Shown here: in pieces, positions 1 to 9,430 of the stretch
How the letters are laid out: each line of letters opens with the position of its first letter
Position numbering within the stretch: position 1 is the first letter of the stretch
NCBI GenBank assembly: GCA_030062745.1
Contig: CP099839.1
Span: 4,077,115 to 4,141,114 of the forward strand
Direction: 5' to 3'
Source of the DNA: Capitulum mitella
Taxonomy: Eukaryota > Arthropoda > Thecostraca > Pollicipedomorpha > Pollicipedidae
Length of the DNA: 64,000 nucleotides
Translations under genes and position numbers: made by a program
The notes under the pieces: generated by a model
Databases searched by the model: none
Seen by the model: only the letters and a program-made list of their open reading frames with translations
Told to the model about the DNA's origin: nothing

Positions 1-509
1 ATCCAGGTCTAACGTTAGATTTGGTAAGCGTTCACGAGGATTCTCCAGCATTTCCTGTTAGACTCCGTTCAGCATCTCTTTGGTTGTACAACGACGTTCC
101 ATGGTTTCTGTTACAGTTTTTTTTGTGAAACCGTAAGTCAGTCCGCTGTAATTTAATGCTTTTCGTTGCACCAATAAATATATTCCTTCCTTGCTGGTTG
201 TTGCATCGCGGCCTAAATGTCTGTAAGGCGTCATTCATGCCGTAATAGTATTGAATTGAGCGAGACCTGGTAGGTAACTCAGTGTAATGTTTCGGCCCAT
301 GTTTTTCTTCGTGTCACGAGGGATATATATGCATTTGAGATTAGTTTAGTAGGTGTCTTCAAAGTCAGCGTCATTCATACCGAAATGCTACTAAATTGAC
401 CGTAAGCTGTTTTGAGTTGCAAGTTTTAGCTCATGTTTTTTCGGTGCCGCGAGGGATGGGATGTTAGCATGAGAGGTTAGCAGAGTAGGTACATTCAGTC
501 AGCGTCACG
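1..509. other. 5' flank of the CD2BP2 locus with normal CpG content
   Basis: No gene is supported here. The stretch carries ordinary CpG dinucleotides up to 508-509, after which they vanish for 2.8 kb. That switch is where I would look for the CD2BP2 promoter or first exon, but no TATA box or clear initiator is visible. Much of the interval is a degenerate tandem repeat of about 140 bp, described separately. Confidence 0.4.
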
Positions 510-530
510 CATCCCTTTGGACTCACAATG
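226..530 (+). repeat. Tandem repeat, ~140-bp unit
   Basis: The phrase GCGTCATTCAT recurs with its following text (a stretch reading ATTGA, then a CATGTTTTT run, then CACGAGGGAT or CGCGAGGGAT, then a GAG-GTTAG-like segment). Unit starts fall near 228, 368 and 502, giving periods of about 140 and 134 bp. The third copy is only a start. Copies have diverged by many substitutions, so this is an old local duplication. Confidence 0.6.
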
Positions 531-1065
531 ACCTGCTTAACTCATTTTAATGTTTCTGTGTCCAGACATTGTCTGGCCAAGTCATAACTTTGGGTGCACT
601 CTTTAGCTGTGTATGTCAGGATGAGGATGTTGAATTTCTGGGATTCTGCAATGAATTGTTTGTTGTCTAGAGTACTTTGCCATGCCAGAATTCTGATACA
701 GGTTGTTTTTATTGCTTCTGCAGCTGCCTTTTATTTCATCCCATGCACAATGGAATAGTTGTGTGATATCTCCAGGAGCTGCTCCACAGATGCCTTGATT
801 TCATGCCACCTGGATCTGTAAAGAATGTTAGTTCATGGGGAGTGCTGGGATTTCCACATGGAATAGGCAGCAAGGATTGTATGCTATATACCCATCTGAT
901 TCAGATGTTATTCATCACCTTTAGTGGTTTGCAGATTATATTGGTATTCCAAGTTTATTTCTGGACTGTGGTGATGGGATGGAGTTGTGGAAGTTGGTGC
1001 CAAATTACAGCCACTAAAAGCATTAAAACAATAGAAGCCATGTTTGCAGTATACTCAGTCTAGTT

Positions 1066-1620
1066 GTGTTTGGAAATATACCTATTGAATTACAAACAGG
1101 TTATTGGTATTAGGTTCACATTTTTATGCTTGAGAAAAAATTGTAATATTTTTATTCTGAGAATGAAACCCAAAAGTAAATTATTTTGACATAGACAATA
1201 CATGAAGTTTGTTATGTACCTGCTTGTTTGTTGACTTGCTGATACTTACCTTCATCTTTAGTGCTTTTCCTGAATCCAGTAAGTTCTAAATTGTAAGCCC
1301 TATATGTTGTATGGGTTGGAAATATGTCTGTTGAATTCTTCACAGGTTATTGGTAAAAAGTTAACTTTTTAATTCTGTTGAATTCTTAACAGGTTATTGG
1401 TAAAAAGGTAACTTTTTTGATTGTGGGTGGAATATTTTTCTTAAGAGGTTATTGGTATTAAGTTAACTTGTTAATCCTGAGTGGAACATTTTGATGTTTT
1501 CTTGTTGTAAATGAAAGTTAAAAGCAATATGGTATGACCAAGACAGTGGGTGTTATTTGTTATATACCTGCTCACTTGTTCACTTGTTATTTATCTTAAT
1601 ATTTAGCATATGTTTCATAT
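1066..1620 (+). repeat. Degenerate local duplication with GGTTATTGGT core repeats
   Basis: Two related copies follow each other. The first (about 1066-1290) has TTGGAAATATACCTATTGAA, then GGTTATTGGTATTA, then a TTATGTACCTGCT...GTTGACTTG segment. The second (about 1313-1620) repeats the same order. Inside the second copy the GGTTATTGGT piece is further tandemly copied near 1345, 1392 and 1446 (periods of about 47 and 54 bp). It lies in AT-rich, CpG-free DNA upstream of CD2BP2 and is probably leader-intron sequence. Confidence 0.55.
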
Positions 1621-2472
1621 ACTCTACCCTTAGCAAAAAAGCTCCATTCCTTGTGGTGCACATTGTTCCAACAGACAAAACAGTGTTGGAAAAACTGTCA
1701 TTTTCTGGTGTCAAGGAGCACCAAAAAATTTATACTCCAAGAAAAATATTACACTCCAAAATGGTGGTTTTCTCACCCCAAAAGACATGAGTATTCCAAC
1801 TCAACCAGAGTTTGAAGATGCTCAGCATCCCCCTCTGGTTGATTGTTTACCATCCATAATCAGCTGCTGATTATGCTGCAGTACACTCTGAACTTATGGC
1901 CAGCTGCCTTCCACCCCTCCCCCTGGGTCAGCAACTCTGCTGACCTACCATGTAGACCCAGGAAACTGGTTTGCCCCCCAAAACTGGGCCACTGGATTTG
2001 CCCCTACAAAGGGAATTTGTACTGTGATACCAGGAAGAAAAGCCAGGTTTCCAATGCTGCTCCACAATCCAAGAGCTTGTATGCATGAATGACAAGCATC
2101 AGTAGTTAAAAATTGAAAAAAAACAGCAGGGGTGAATAGGAGACAGCCTGTTTTGGAGTAACAGTGTGATGGTAAAATGGCTGTCACTGCTGTGGCAGAT
2201 ACCTCCACAGTCACAACATTGATGCTACAAGCTTCTCACTTTGTGATTTTGATAATGATGTGGTAATATTTACTGTTGCTGCTGGCACACATATAAGAGA
2301 GGTATTTTTAGTGGCATATTTGCATGCTATTTTCATGTTTCACCACTGGTGATGTGGCATTACCCAGCAGCTTTACCTGTTGATCATGACATGCCCATTG
2401 AACTATAGCTGGCACCATCTCTGAGCATTGCAGTTCTTGTACAAATTTGCAATTGGGAATCTTCATGTTTCA

Positions 2473-2491
2473 GAGTTGTCATCACAGCACA
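2473..2491 (+). other. Cd2bp2: Probable 5' UTR start after a leader intron of CD2BP2
   Basis: A TTCATGTTTCAG at the end of a moderately T-rich run forms a possible 3' splice site at 2473, just ahead of the start codon at 2492. If used, the transcript begins further upstream and a non-coding first exon is joined here. The upstream exon was not identified. Confidence 0.35.
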
Positions 2492-2633
2492 ATGTCAAAA
2501 AGGCCCCATGAAGAATCTGTTGGGATAGAACCTGAGGAGGAAAAGCCATTAAAGAAGCACACCTTAGATTCAGATGAAGAAGATGAAGATGACAGCAAAA
2601 AGTACAATCTCATGGATCCTGATGAGATTGAGG
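2492..2633 (+). CDS. Cd2bp2: CD2BP2 coding exon 1
   Basis: This exon encodes residues 1-47 plus one base of codon 48. It starts MSKRPHEE and contains the acidic TLDSDEEDEDD stretch typical of the family N-terminus. An in-frame ATG upstream at 2465 lies before the possible acceptor at 2473, so 2492 is preferred. It ends GATTGAGG with donor GTAACA. The longer open frame past 2633 is intron read-through. Confidence 0.9.
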
Positions 2634-5600
2634 GTAACAACTTTTCCTCAACTTCTGCATCAGAGTAGCTTTTGGGGTTTAAGAAAAAATGTTCTTGTAG
2701 CACTGTCTTTGAAACTTGAGAAGTCTGAGAAAACTATCATTGCTGTCAGATTTGTGAACCAATATCTTTTTAGTGGGTGTGTACATAAATATATAATACA
2801 ATACAGGAGGAATGGTTGAGTGTGCAATACAGTGGTGTTTGGTTTGCATGATGTTAGTAATTGTCCTTCATGCTCCATGTTAATTTATTTGTCCATAGTC
2901 AGCTGTCAAATGCCATGGATATTTCTTGTGTTATGTTGTCATTTTCTCAGAGTAATGAAATGGACATTTCTTATGACAAACAATCACTTGCCTGGGATGT
3001 TTTTGCAGTTGACATGTCTTGTTTTGCTGAGATAGCCCAGTTTTAAAGGACACAAAGAAAATCATTTTCTTTCTGCCATTCTTGCACACCACTCCTATGG
3101 TAAATAATAAGTGTTTGTGGGAATGTGACTTTTTAATCACATGGAAAGGTGACATGTGGATATGGCTGTCTTTTTCAGGAGAAGAAGAAGGCACCATTGC
3201 CAAGGATGGTGACATTCAAATCACACCTTTCAACATGAAAGAAGAGTTGACTGAGGGACATTTTGATGCAGAGGGAAATTATTTCTGGAAGAAAGAAGTT
3301 GAGATTCGTGATGCATGGCTTGATAACATAGATGATGCCAAGGTGAGAATGTGAAATAAGCCCTTGTCAGCACACATATTGTGCAAGAATGCAAAGCTTC
3401 CTCTCTGTTTCCATTTATGCTTTGGCATTAGCAGTTTTTATTTTTGATTTGGCCATGAATCTGGTTGGGATATTTTTAGTCATTGAAAGGAATTGACCAC
3501 ACATCATGCAACCAGTGAACCATTTTGACGTTGGCCCCTTGGCCATGTGATTAATTCCACTCTCCTCTTCCTCACTGACTTTGTGAAAAGTCCAAAGGCG
3601 TGGCGGTCGACCAAACGACAGATCTTCCCAGTTATTCCACATACCTTAAGCATCCCCTTCTTCACCTGAGACCTCTGTCGGCGGCCATCATGCTGCCATC
3701 CCCGCCGTCATCGGGTTTATGACAGGCCGGCCAGCCGACCTGGAGCGTCTTCCCAGTCGGTGTTTGTGAATGCGTCATCCCGAGATATCTGAAACTGACA
3801 GTCCTTGCTGCTGTCGTGTGTGTCGTCAGGACTCTTGAAATTGCTCGTCACCGGATGAGCGTGATGTGAGTGCGCAGTCAGAGCACTCGTGAATCCCAGT
3901 AACCGCCCATTGATCCCCGTCACCCGACCAGTCTCGCCAGGCGGGCCCGGCTGGATCCCGTCGCAGAAGGCTTCGCTACCTGCCCGTTGGTTGGATACCT
4001 TTCCGCGTCATTCTGGAGGCGTATCCGCGTATGGTTCGGTGTGGGAGGCCCTGCCATCGAGTCGAGTGTACGTTGGAGGAATATCTGGCCATTGTCGTAT
4101 TTTGTGGGGCTATGGCTGCCGTTCCGCGGATTGATGTGAAGATCGGAAGTCCTCGTCACGGCGCTAATCTGGACATGAAGTATTATGCAGTTCTCGGAAA
4201 ATTACTGAGTACCCAGTGGCAATGCACACGAAGAATACCCCGTATTCGTTAGAACAGGGCTGTGGATGTCCTGACCTGACCCAGTCAGCTGCTCCTTCGA
4301 CTCCAGAATTACTACTAACCAGTCATGGATAGTCATCTGACGTCATAGAGTCCGCCATCCTAACGAAGGTTTTTGGTTAGCAACAGCTTGCAGAATAACA
4401 TGCCGTGGGGAAATTTGGCTGTAGCCAAGGCCTCAGGTTGTAATGACAGTGGATCATAGTTCTTTGTCCGGAAGATATGTGGCGTTTTGCTGTTGTGTAG
4501 TAGCGGATGTATGGTGGTTTTTTAGGTGTCTGTGATGAGGAAACCAACGGAAGGCTTCTTGGGAGAACCTAGCAGTCTGCCCAAGAACCAGTTGCCGACA
4601 AACAACGACGTCACTAATTATGTGCGGCTGTTGCAAATATGCAGCCAAGCAAAAGTCAGGGCGATATTAAAGAGGAAAGATCTCTCTCAGCTTGCCATCA
4701 AACCAGTGGCAAAGGAAGTGGCCGACGTTTGGGAAAATACCGAAATCCCCACCGTTACGTTGCGCGCCATTAAACGGAAAGTGCAGACTTGTGGTTCTAA
4801 ATACCAAGCGGTTAAAAAGCAGCGAAGGAGACGTGGATATTGCGGACGTTGGCGACCGGCGGACGCTCGCTTTTCCTCCCAGCTGCGTGGTATAGCTGGA
4901 CGCAAGCGCAGGGACGCCGGTGTATGTAACTGTAGCCGTGCCGACCAAGTGCCGGCGTCGGCGGCGCCGCTTCTGCGAGACCAGCGCGGACCGGCCGGAT
5001 GGCGCTGTCTGCGGACGGCAGCCGCGAAGCTGTCTGGCCGTACTTATCGCAAGACGGGCACAGTGAGGAGATGCCTGCAGATCGGCAGCCGTCTCCGGAC
5101 GTCAGCCGGCGGCCACCAGACGTGAGCCGCCGGCCGAGTGTGCACCGGACGTAGGAGCGGCCCCGGGCATCCGGTACCACGTGCCAGGCACGTTGGTGCT
5201 GCGCCTGAGTTGCACGGGCGCTGCGTCCGTCAGGCGTGTTGAGGGAGCTGCCAGCCCTCGTAGCTCCGACAGGACCGCCGGCTGTCGTGGAAAACTTTCC
5301 CAGGAGGTCCCCTTCCGATTAAGGCCTGTGTCCGGACGGCCGGCAGGAAATATTCCTGCAGTAAACCTGATGACGTCGTAGGGTTATGACGTGCGATCTT
5401 CCCTTAGCATCCCGATGTCCTGAGAGTTCTTCCGCAACCTGAAGCTCTGCCGTTCCCCCCCCCCTCCCTTTTTCGGAAGTGTCTATTGGTTAGTTTGGTG
5501 ACTCAGGGCTTTGCGAAGTTTTAGTTTTTGTTACGCTGCGGGCTCAAAGGGTAAATACGAAATTGCTTCGCAAAATGGAAAGCCATCCTAGTGAACGGGA

Positions 5601-8600
5601 GCCATAACGTCTTACTGTAGCGGTTCGTGAAGGATTACGTCTACATCGTAGATCATCATAGCCGTCCGGTATGAGGCTGGGCTTTTATGTGCCAAAATCG
5701 ATGTTTTTGGGAATTGTTTACTATGATGCGGAGTGTGCTTGTCTTGGTAAAGTGCTTTACAGTCATATGCAGCATGGACTTAGGTCTGATATTTTTGTCT
5801 TGTAGGGTAGATCTCATTGTTCTTCATCATGTGAATAAATGAACAACAGTGCAAGCGAAATTGCTAGCTTTTGTTTATGGTATTTGTGATCTTAAAAAAT
5901 GAGTGAAATTCTTGACGACGCTAATCCAGGGGTAGCCCAGCAGCAATTTTAAATGCTATTTTGTAGCTTCAAAATGTGTCAAGGAAAAAACGTCACCGTG
6001 GTACAAGGCCAAAATGAGATACCAGGCTTTGAAAAGCCTGTAATGTAATGCCAGTGTAATGTAGTGTAAAATGTAATGTATGTAATGTAATGTAATGTAA
6101 AAGTCTGTAACGTTCGTTTTCCTCATCCTGATAGCAGTACCACAATGCTGAGGACAAGGACGGCTCCGATGATGAATCTTCAGACGACCAGACCGAGACC
6201 ATGAAGGAAGCCGAGAAGGCTGCCATCTATGAGCAGATGCTGGACCTGATGCAGCCCGGAGAAACGGTCGCCAAGACGCTTCGACGGCTGGGTGGGTGTT
6301 GAACTTGCGATACATGTGCAGGTCAAGTTGCTTCTTAGGCCCAGGAAATTTCAGTGCGCAAAATTGGCTTTGTAACCAGTCGTTTTTAGTTTTACCGCAG
6401 TATTCGATGTTTGCACCGGAACAGTTTCGGCACACGCACCGCAGCAACAGCGTTGTAAGTGTAGAAAACCTTTCGTAGTGCAATGTTTACCGCACCATTT
6501 CCATGTAGGGGTGTTTCTTGTTCTCGCCTACTGTGAAGAACAAAGTACATAACTCCGTTTCGCGCAGTTCCCGTACACTTGGTCAGATACATCGGAGTCG
6601 CGATCCGGAGCCATTAGGCCATTGCTGAAGACGGCAGAAGCAGTCAAGAATGAATCGCAGGGCTCCGCGCACTGACGAGCCTGTGGTTTCCGTCCCCGCC
6701 GCCAGGTGGCAACAAAGGCCGCCACTCTGCCGCGGCCCGCTGGAAGCGGAAGCGGACCGAGTCTGCCGAGTCGGCCGAGTCTGCCGAGGCGGCGGCCGAC
6801 CGCGAGAGGCTGGAGCGGCTCACCGGCCTGGCCGACCGCCTGCTCAGCGCCGGCAACATGGAGGTGTACCAGCTGAGCCGCGAGGCCATCAGTCACCAGG
6901 TGCGTGTCGAGCCGCGAGGCCATCAGTCACCAGGTGCGTGTCGGGCCGCGAGACCGTCTGTGGGCTGCCAGTCAGCAATTGTGTGCTACGCCATCTGGTC
7001 GTCAGTCACCAGGTGTGTGTAGAGCCGCGAGACCGTCTGTGGGCCGCCAGTCAGCAGTTGTATGCTACGCCGTCTGGTCGTCAGTCACCAGGTGTGTGTC
7101 GAGCCGCGAGGCCATCAGTCGCAGAGTGTGTGCTGAGCTGTGGGGCTGCCATTCAGCAGGTGTGTGTTACGCCGTCTGGTCATCGGTCGCCAGTTGTGAG
7201 TCAGGCCGCGGGGCCTTCAGTCACCAGGTTTGTGTTGGGCCGCGAGAGGGTCAGTCATCAAGTATGTATAGACCCGCGAGGCCGTCAGCCACGAGGTGTG
7301 TGTTCAGCCGCGAGGCCTGTTGAGCCGTGAAACAGTCACGAGATGTATGTTGAGTCGTGTAGGGTGCCATTATGGTGTCATCAGGTGTATGGTGGGCCTC
7401 GAGGCCGTCAGTCACCAGTTTTATTAATCCAGGTCTTTTGGAGTGCATTCGTTTTTCTTTGTCAACTCCCGTTATTGTATTTTTTTTTTTTTTGTAACTT
7501 GTCGGCTGTATAGGCGTCCGCCAGCTGACTGTGTACCGTCAGCTGAGTCAGTGATGTGCCGCCTTCGTACGCTGCAAATATTTTGGTCAGATGACTGACT
7601 GCCTGGTGTCGAGTTTGGATGTCCGTTGAATCAGCGGAGTCTGCCAGTGCTGCAGACTGGCAGATCTGTAGTTTCGCGACATCTGCGAACGGCTGGCCGC
7701 TGATCGGCTGCGCCACGGCGTCGTGCGGCCTCAGTCTGCAGTCTGTCGACCCTGCCCTGCCGTCTGACCTCAGTCGCGTGGTGTCGTGCAGCTGGAGCAG
7801 CTGCGGAAGCCGGTGGCCGACCGGCTGCAGGGCGCCACTGAGGAGGACGCCCTGGACATGTTCGGAGACTCGCTGGACAAACAGCCGGCAGGGGCGGCCG
7901 GCGCACCGGCGGCGCCCGACCCGAACATCAACGGCTCGGCGCCGGCCGAACAGGACAGCGCCGCCAAAAACGAGCCCGAACAGGCGCCGGCAGAGGGTAA
8001 TCACTGTCGGCTGGAGGGAATTACTGCCTCTCGTGGACAGGTCACGCTGGCTAGGATAATCGGTATGTTCATTTTTTCATCGTACTGTATGTATTCTTCA
8101 TGGCACATATTTCTTCATGTGGCGTCGGAACGAGCGATGTTTTGTGTTCACAATTATCTGATATACACGGAGAAAATGATGTCAAGTCAGAAGTGCCACG
8201 TTGGAGACAAGTAGAAAGGTGTGATTACAAGGAAAAGATGGCATATTTGCAATGGCTTTCACCAGTCCGTCAGTTGTTCACCTCACTGCCCACCACGGGC
8301 TGAAACACGCCATGTTTGCGCTCCACGCATGCGCTTCCGGCGTTTCCGTGTGGCAGTCAGTGGCCGGTTCTTGACCTCACTTGACACGACCTCTGCCCGC
8401 CCTGCAGGGGACGGCGACACCGTGACCTGGGAGTTCAAATGGGAGGCCTCCGACGAGGCCGAGGTGCACGGGCCGCACAGCTCGGCCGAGATGAACGCCT
8501 GGAGCGAGAGCGGCTACTTCAGCGACGCCGTGCTCGTGCGCAGAACGGGCACCACCAACTTCTACCAGGTCAAGCGCGTCGACTTCGAGATCTACATGTA

Positions 8601-8601
8601 G
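2492..8601 (+). CDS. Cd2bp2: CD2BP2 / U5-52K, GYF-domain U5 snRNP protein (six coding exons)
   Basis: Coding exons are 2492-2633, 3179-3342, 6138-6291, 6706-6899, 7792-7996 and 8408-8601. All five introns are GT-AG and phases match at every join, giving 350 residues; the human protein has 341. The order of conserved blocks is that of CD2BP2/LIN1: an acidic LDSDEE stretch near the N-terminus, ITPFN...GHFDAEGNYF and IRDAWLDNID, then a helical METVAKTLRRLG-like region, a second helical repeat (LTGLADRLLSAGNMEVYQ), an Ala/Pro-rich linker, and a C-terminal GYF domain (about 290-350). The family protein is a nuclear U5 snRNP component that binds PRPF6 and leaves on tri-snRNP assembly; the GYF domain binds proline-rich ligands. 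The GYF signature is present except that GPF reads GPH (308-310). Exons 1-2 are AT-rich and CpG-free while exons 3-6 are very GC-rich. No AATAAA is visible from the stop to 9430. Confidence 0.93.
3179..3342 (+). CDS. Cd2bp2: CD2BP2 coding exon 2
   Basis: The acceptor is CTTTTTCAG and the donor GTGAGA. Residues 48-102 contain the most diagnostic family block: ITPFNMKEE, then GHFDAEGNYF, then IRDAWLDNID. The one-base phase carried over from exon 1 restores Gly48. The first CpG after the 2.8 kb CpG-free block falls in this exon at 3307. Confidence 0.93.
4526..4900 (+). pseudogene. ORF remnant with a repeat-associated helical domain (in intron 2)
   Basis: The plus-frame translation contains LPTNNDVTNYVRLLQ, then about 25 residues on VAKEVADVWENTEIPT, then a basic KYQAVKK stretch near 4825. 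The pattern LPT-x-x-DV ... VA-x-EV-x-x-W-x(4)-IPT ... KY-x-x-x-KK is one I associate with unnamed, repeat-borne proteins in invertebrate genomes; this is memory-based and no family name is claimed. After about 4825 the sequence looks more protein-like in the +1 frame (EGDVDIADVGD), which suggests a frameshift. The ORF has no ATG at its start; its first codon is GTG directly after a TTTTTTAG. It is probably a decayed mobile-element fragment, though an alternative CD2BP2 exon is not excluded. Confidence 0.35.
6039..6103 (+). repeat. (TGTAA)n microsatellite next to the exon 3 acceptor
   Basis: Imperfect TGTAA/TGTAATG units fill the 65 bases ending about 35 bp before the exon 3 acceptor, with small interruptions (CCAG, GTAGTG). 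Length changes here would alter the branch-point region of intron 2. Confidence 0.75.
6138..6291 (+). CDS. Cd2bp2: CD2BP2 coding exon 3
   Basis: The acceptor is GATAGCAG and the donor GTGGGT. It encodes an acidic Ser/Asp run followed by MLDLMQPGETVAKTLRRLG, which corresponds to the LLELLLPRETVAGALRRLG region of human CD2BP2. Codon use shifts sharply from exon 2: GC-ending codons and CG arginines dominate. Confidence 0.9.
6706..6899 (+). CDS. Cd2bp2: CD2BP2 coding exon 4
   Basis: The acceptor is CGCCAG. The exon encodes a basic stretch, a TESAESAESAE repeat, then ERLTGLADRLLSAGNMEVYQ, matching the human LSGLADQMVARGNLGVYQ block. The donor CAG/GTGCGT at 6899/6900 keeps phase with exon 5. Near-identical donors recur downstream in the intron minisatellite, so donor choice is ambiguous by eye; the first is chosen because the ones at 6933 and 7012 break the frame and the exon-phase reading meets a stop near 7020. 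Confidence 0.88.
6900..7430 (+). repeat. Exon-derived minisatellite in CD2BP2 intron 4
   Basis: Immediately after exon 4 the last 26 or so bases of the exon plus the splice donor are tandemly copied. The basic unit is 34 bp and includes CCGCGAGGCCATCAGTCAC followed by CAG/GTGYGTGT. A longer 79-bp unit (with CCGTCTGTGGGCYGCCAGT and CTACGCCRTCTGGTCG inserted) is repeated at 6934-7012 and 7013-7091. More diverged units run on to about 7430. Potential donors CAG/GTG occur after 6899, 6933, 7012 and 7091. Confidence 0.85.
7792..7996 (+). CDS. Cd2bp2: CD2BP2 coding exon 5
   Basis: The acceptor is GTCGTGCAG and the donor GTAATC. It starts LEQLRKPVADRLQ, continues the helical middle region with ALDMFGDSLD (human SLDMFAEEL), and then runs into an Ala/Pro/Asn/Glu-rich low-complexity linker that precedes the GYF domain. 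Confidence 0.9.
7997..8407 (+). other. CD2BP2 intron 5
   Basis: This is a 411-bp GT-AG intron with a local AT-rich stretch (8060-8300) between two GC-rich exons. The acceptor is CGCCCTGCAG. No other feature is visible. Confidence 0.8.
8408..8601 (+). CDS. Cd2bp2: CD2BP2 coding exon 6 (GYF domain)
   Basis: Residues 287-350 form the whole GYF domain: TWEFKWE, then HGPHSSAEMNAW, then SGYFSD and a C-terminal FYQVKRVDFEIYM. Conserved residues seen are Trp294, Trp298, Gly308-Pro309, Met315, Trp318 and Gly322-Tyr323-Phe324. The residue after Gly-Pro is His310 where the family has Phe. The stop is TAG at 8599-8601. Confidence 0.93.
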
Positions 8602-9430
8602 ACTGCGGCGGCCCGTGCTGGACCGGACCGGACTGAGGCTGGAGATGCGCCTGTCGAGCGGAGCGGCCGGACGTGCCGAAGTCGGCTGGATTAAGGCTGG
8701 AGACGCACGTGTGGGCTGGAGCCGGGCGGGCCGCCGTACCCGCGGCTGCCGCCGTGGGGCTCTGAGGCTCTGGTCCTGCGGTCCGGAAGACGGCCCCGGC
8801 CGAACAGCAGCGTCGTGTGCGGGACGACGCTCGGAGGCTGCTGACCGGGACAGAGCTGGACTCTGCCTGTTCTGCCTGTTTGCGGTGCACTGGGGGACAC
8901 ATCAGCCTCCCTGTCGGGGGAAGGGTAGGGGGGGGGGGTCGGTTGCCGCTTGTCGCTGGCCGCTGGGCTCGAGAGCGTTCGGCGCCGGGGATCGGGGGAG
9001 GGGGTTGTTTGTAGCGTCATCAGGCCATGTTCGGCCTCTCACAGGCATGTGCCGACGGTCTACCCGGCTTCATCTGATGGATTGTTTGTCATCGCATCTG
9101 CTGCAGGCCCGTGGTTTGTTATACACTGAAGGATGTTAAGCCTACGAATTTAAAGTCTGCTGAGATCAAAATAGCTAAGATGAGATTGAGACGTTGATAC
9201 TGGTCGAGGAAACATTGAGCGAAAAAAGATGCGGCATGATAAGCAGCTGACATTAGTTGACTTATATTGGACTAACACACGTTATATGTCGTAAAGTGTA
9301 TGTAAGTTCATTATCTTTAAGCCCCACACCATATTTCTTTATCCCACATTTTTTTTCACGAAATGCTGCACATTGAACATAACCTCGGTTCAGCTTCACT
9401 GATCTAACCTGGGTCACCGACACGTCGGAT
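8602..9430 (+). other. 3' UTR of CD2BP2 and downstream flank
   Basis: GC-rich sequence to about 9080 (with a run of nine G near 8930) gives way to AT-rich DNA. It probably holds the CD2BP2 3' UTR. No AATAAA or ATTAAA was found to mark the end. ORFs seen here on both strands are a by-product of high GC. Confidence 0.45.

Larger units (their letters stand above)
510..3306. other. CpG-free block over the 5' part of CD2BP2
   Basis: I read every line from 510 to 3306 and found no CG dinucleotide; the flanking ones are at 508-509 and 3307-3308. The block spans about 2 kb upstream of the ATG, coding exon 1, intron 1 and most of exon 2. TG and CA are abundant, as expected if methylated cytosines have decayed by deamination. 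Exons 1 and 2 use AGA or AGG and never CGN for arginine within the block, unlike exons 3-6 of the same gene. Invertebrate gene-body methylation is the likely cause (inference). Confidence 0.85.
3343..6137 (+). other. CD2BP2 intron 2 (2.8 kb)
   Basis: This is the longest intron of the gene. CpG reappears and GC content climbs through it, reaching a GC-rich zone at about 4800-5400. It contains a transposon-like ORF remnant near 4526-4900 and a TGTAA microsatellite at 6039-6103 just before exon 3. I see nothing else in the remainder. Confidence 0.6.

Noticed and set aside
803..1063. 86-codon plus ORF upstream of CD2BP2
   Set aside because: It lies in AT-rich, repeat-bearing DNA, its hydrophobic peptide is unrecognised, and no splice or start evidence supports it.
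6650..7330. 226-codon plus ORF with repeated RAARPSV peptides
   Set aside because: It is out of frame with CD2BP2 exon 4 and generated by the intron 4 minisatellite.
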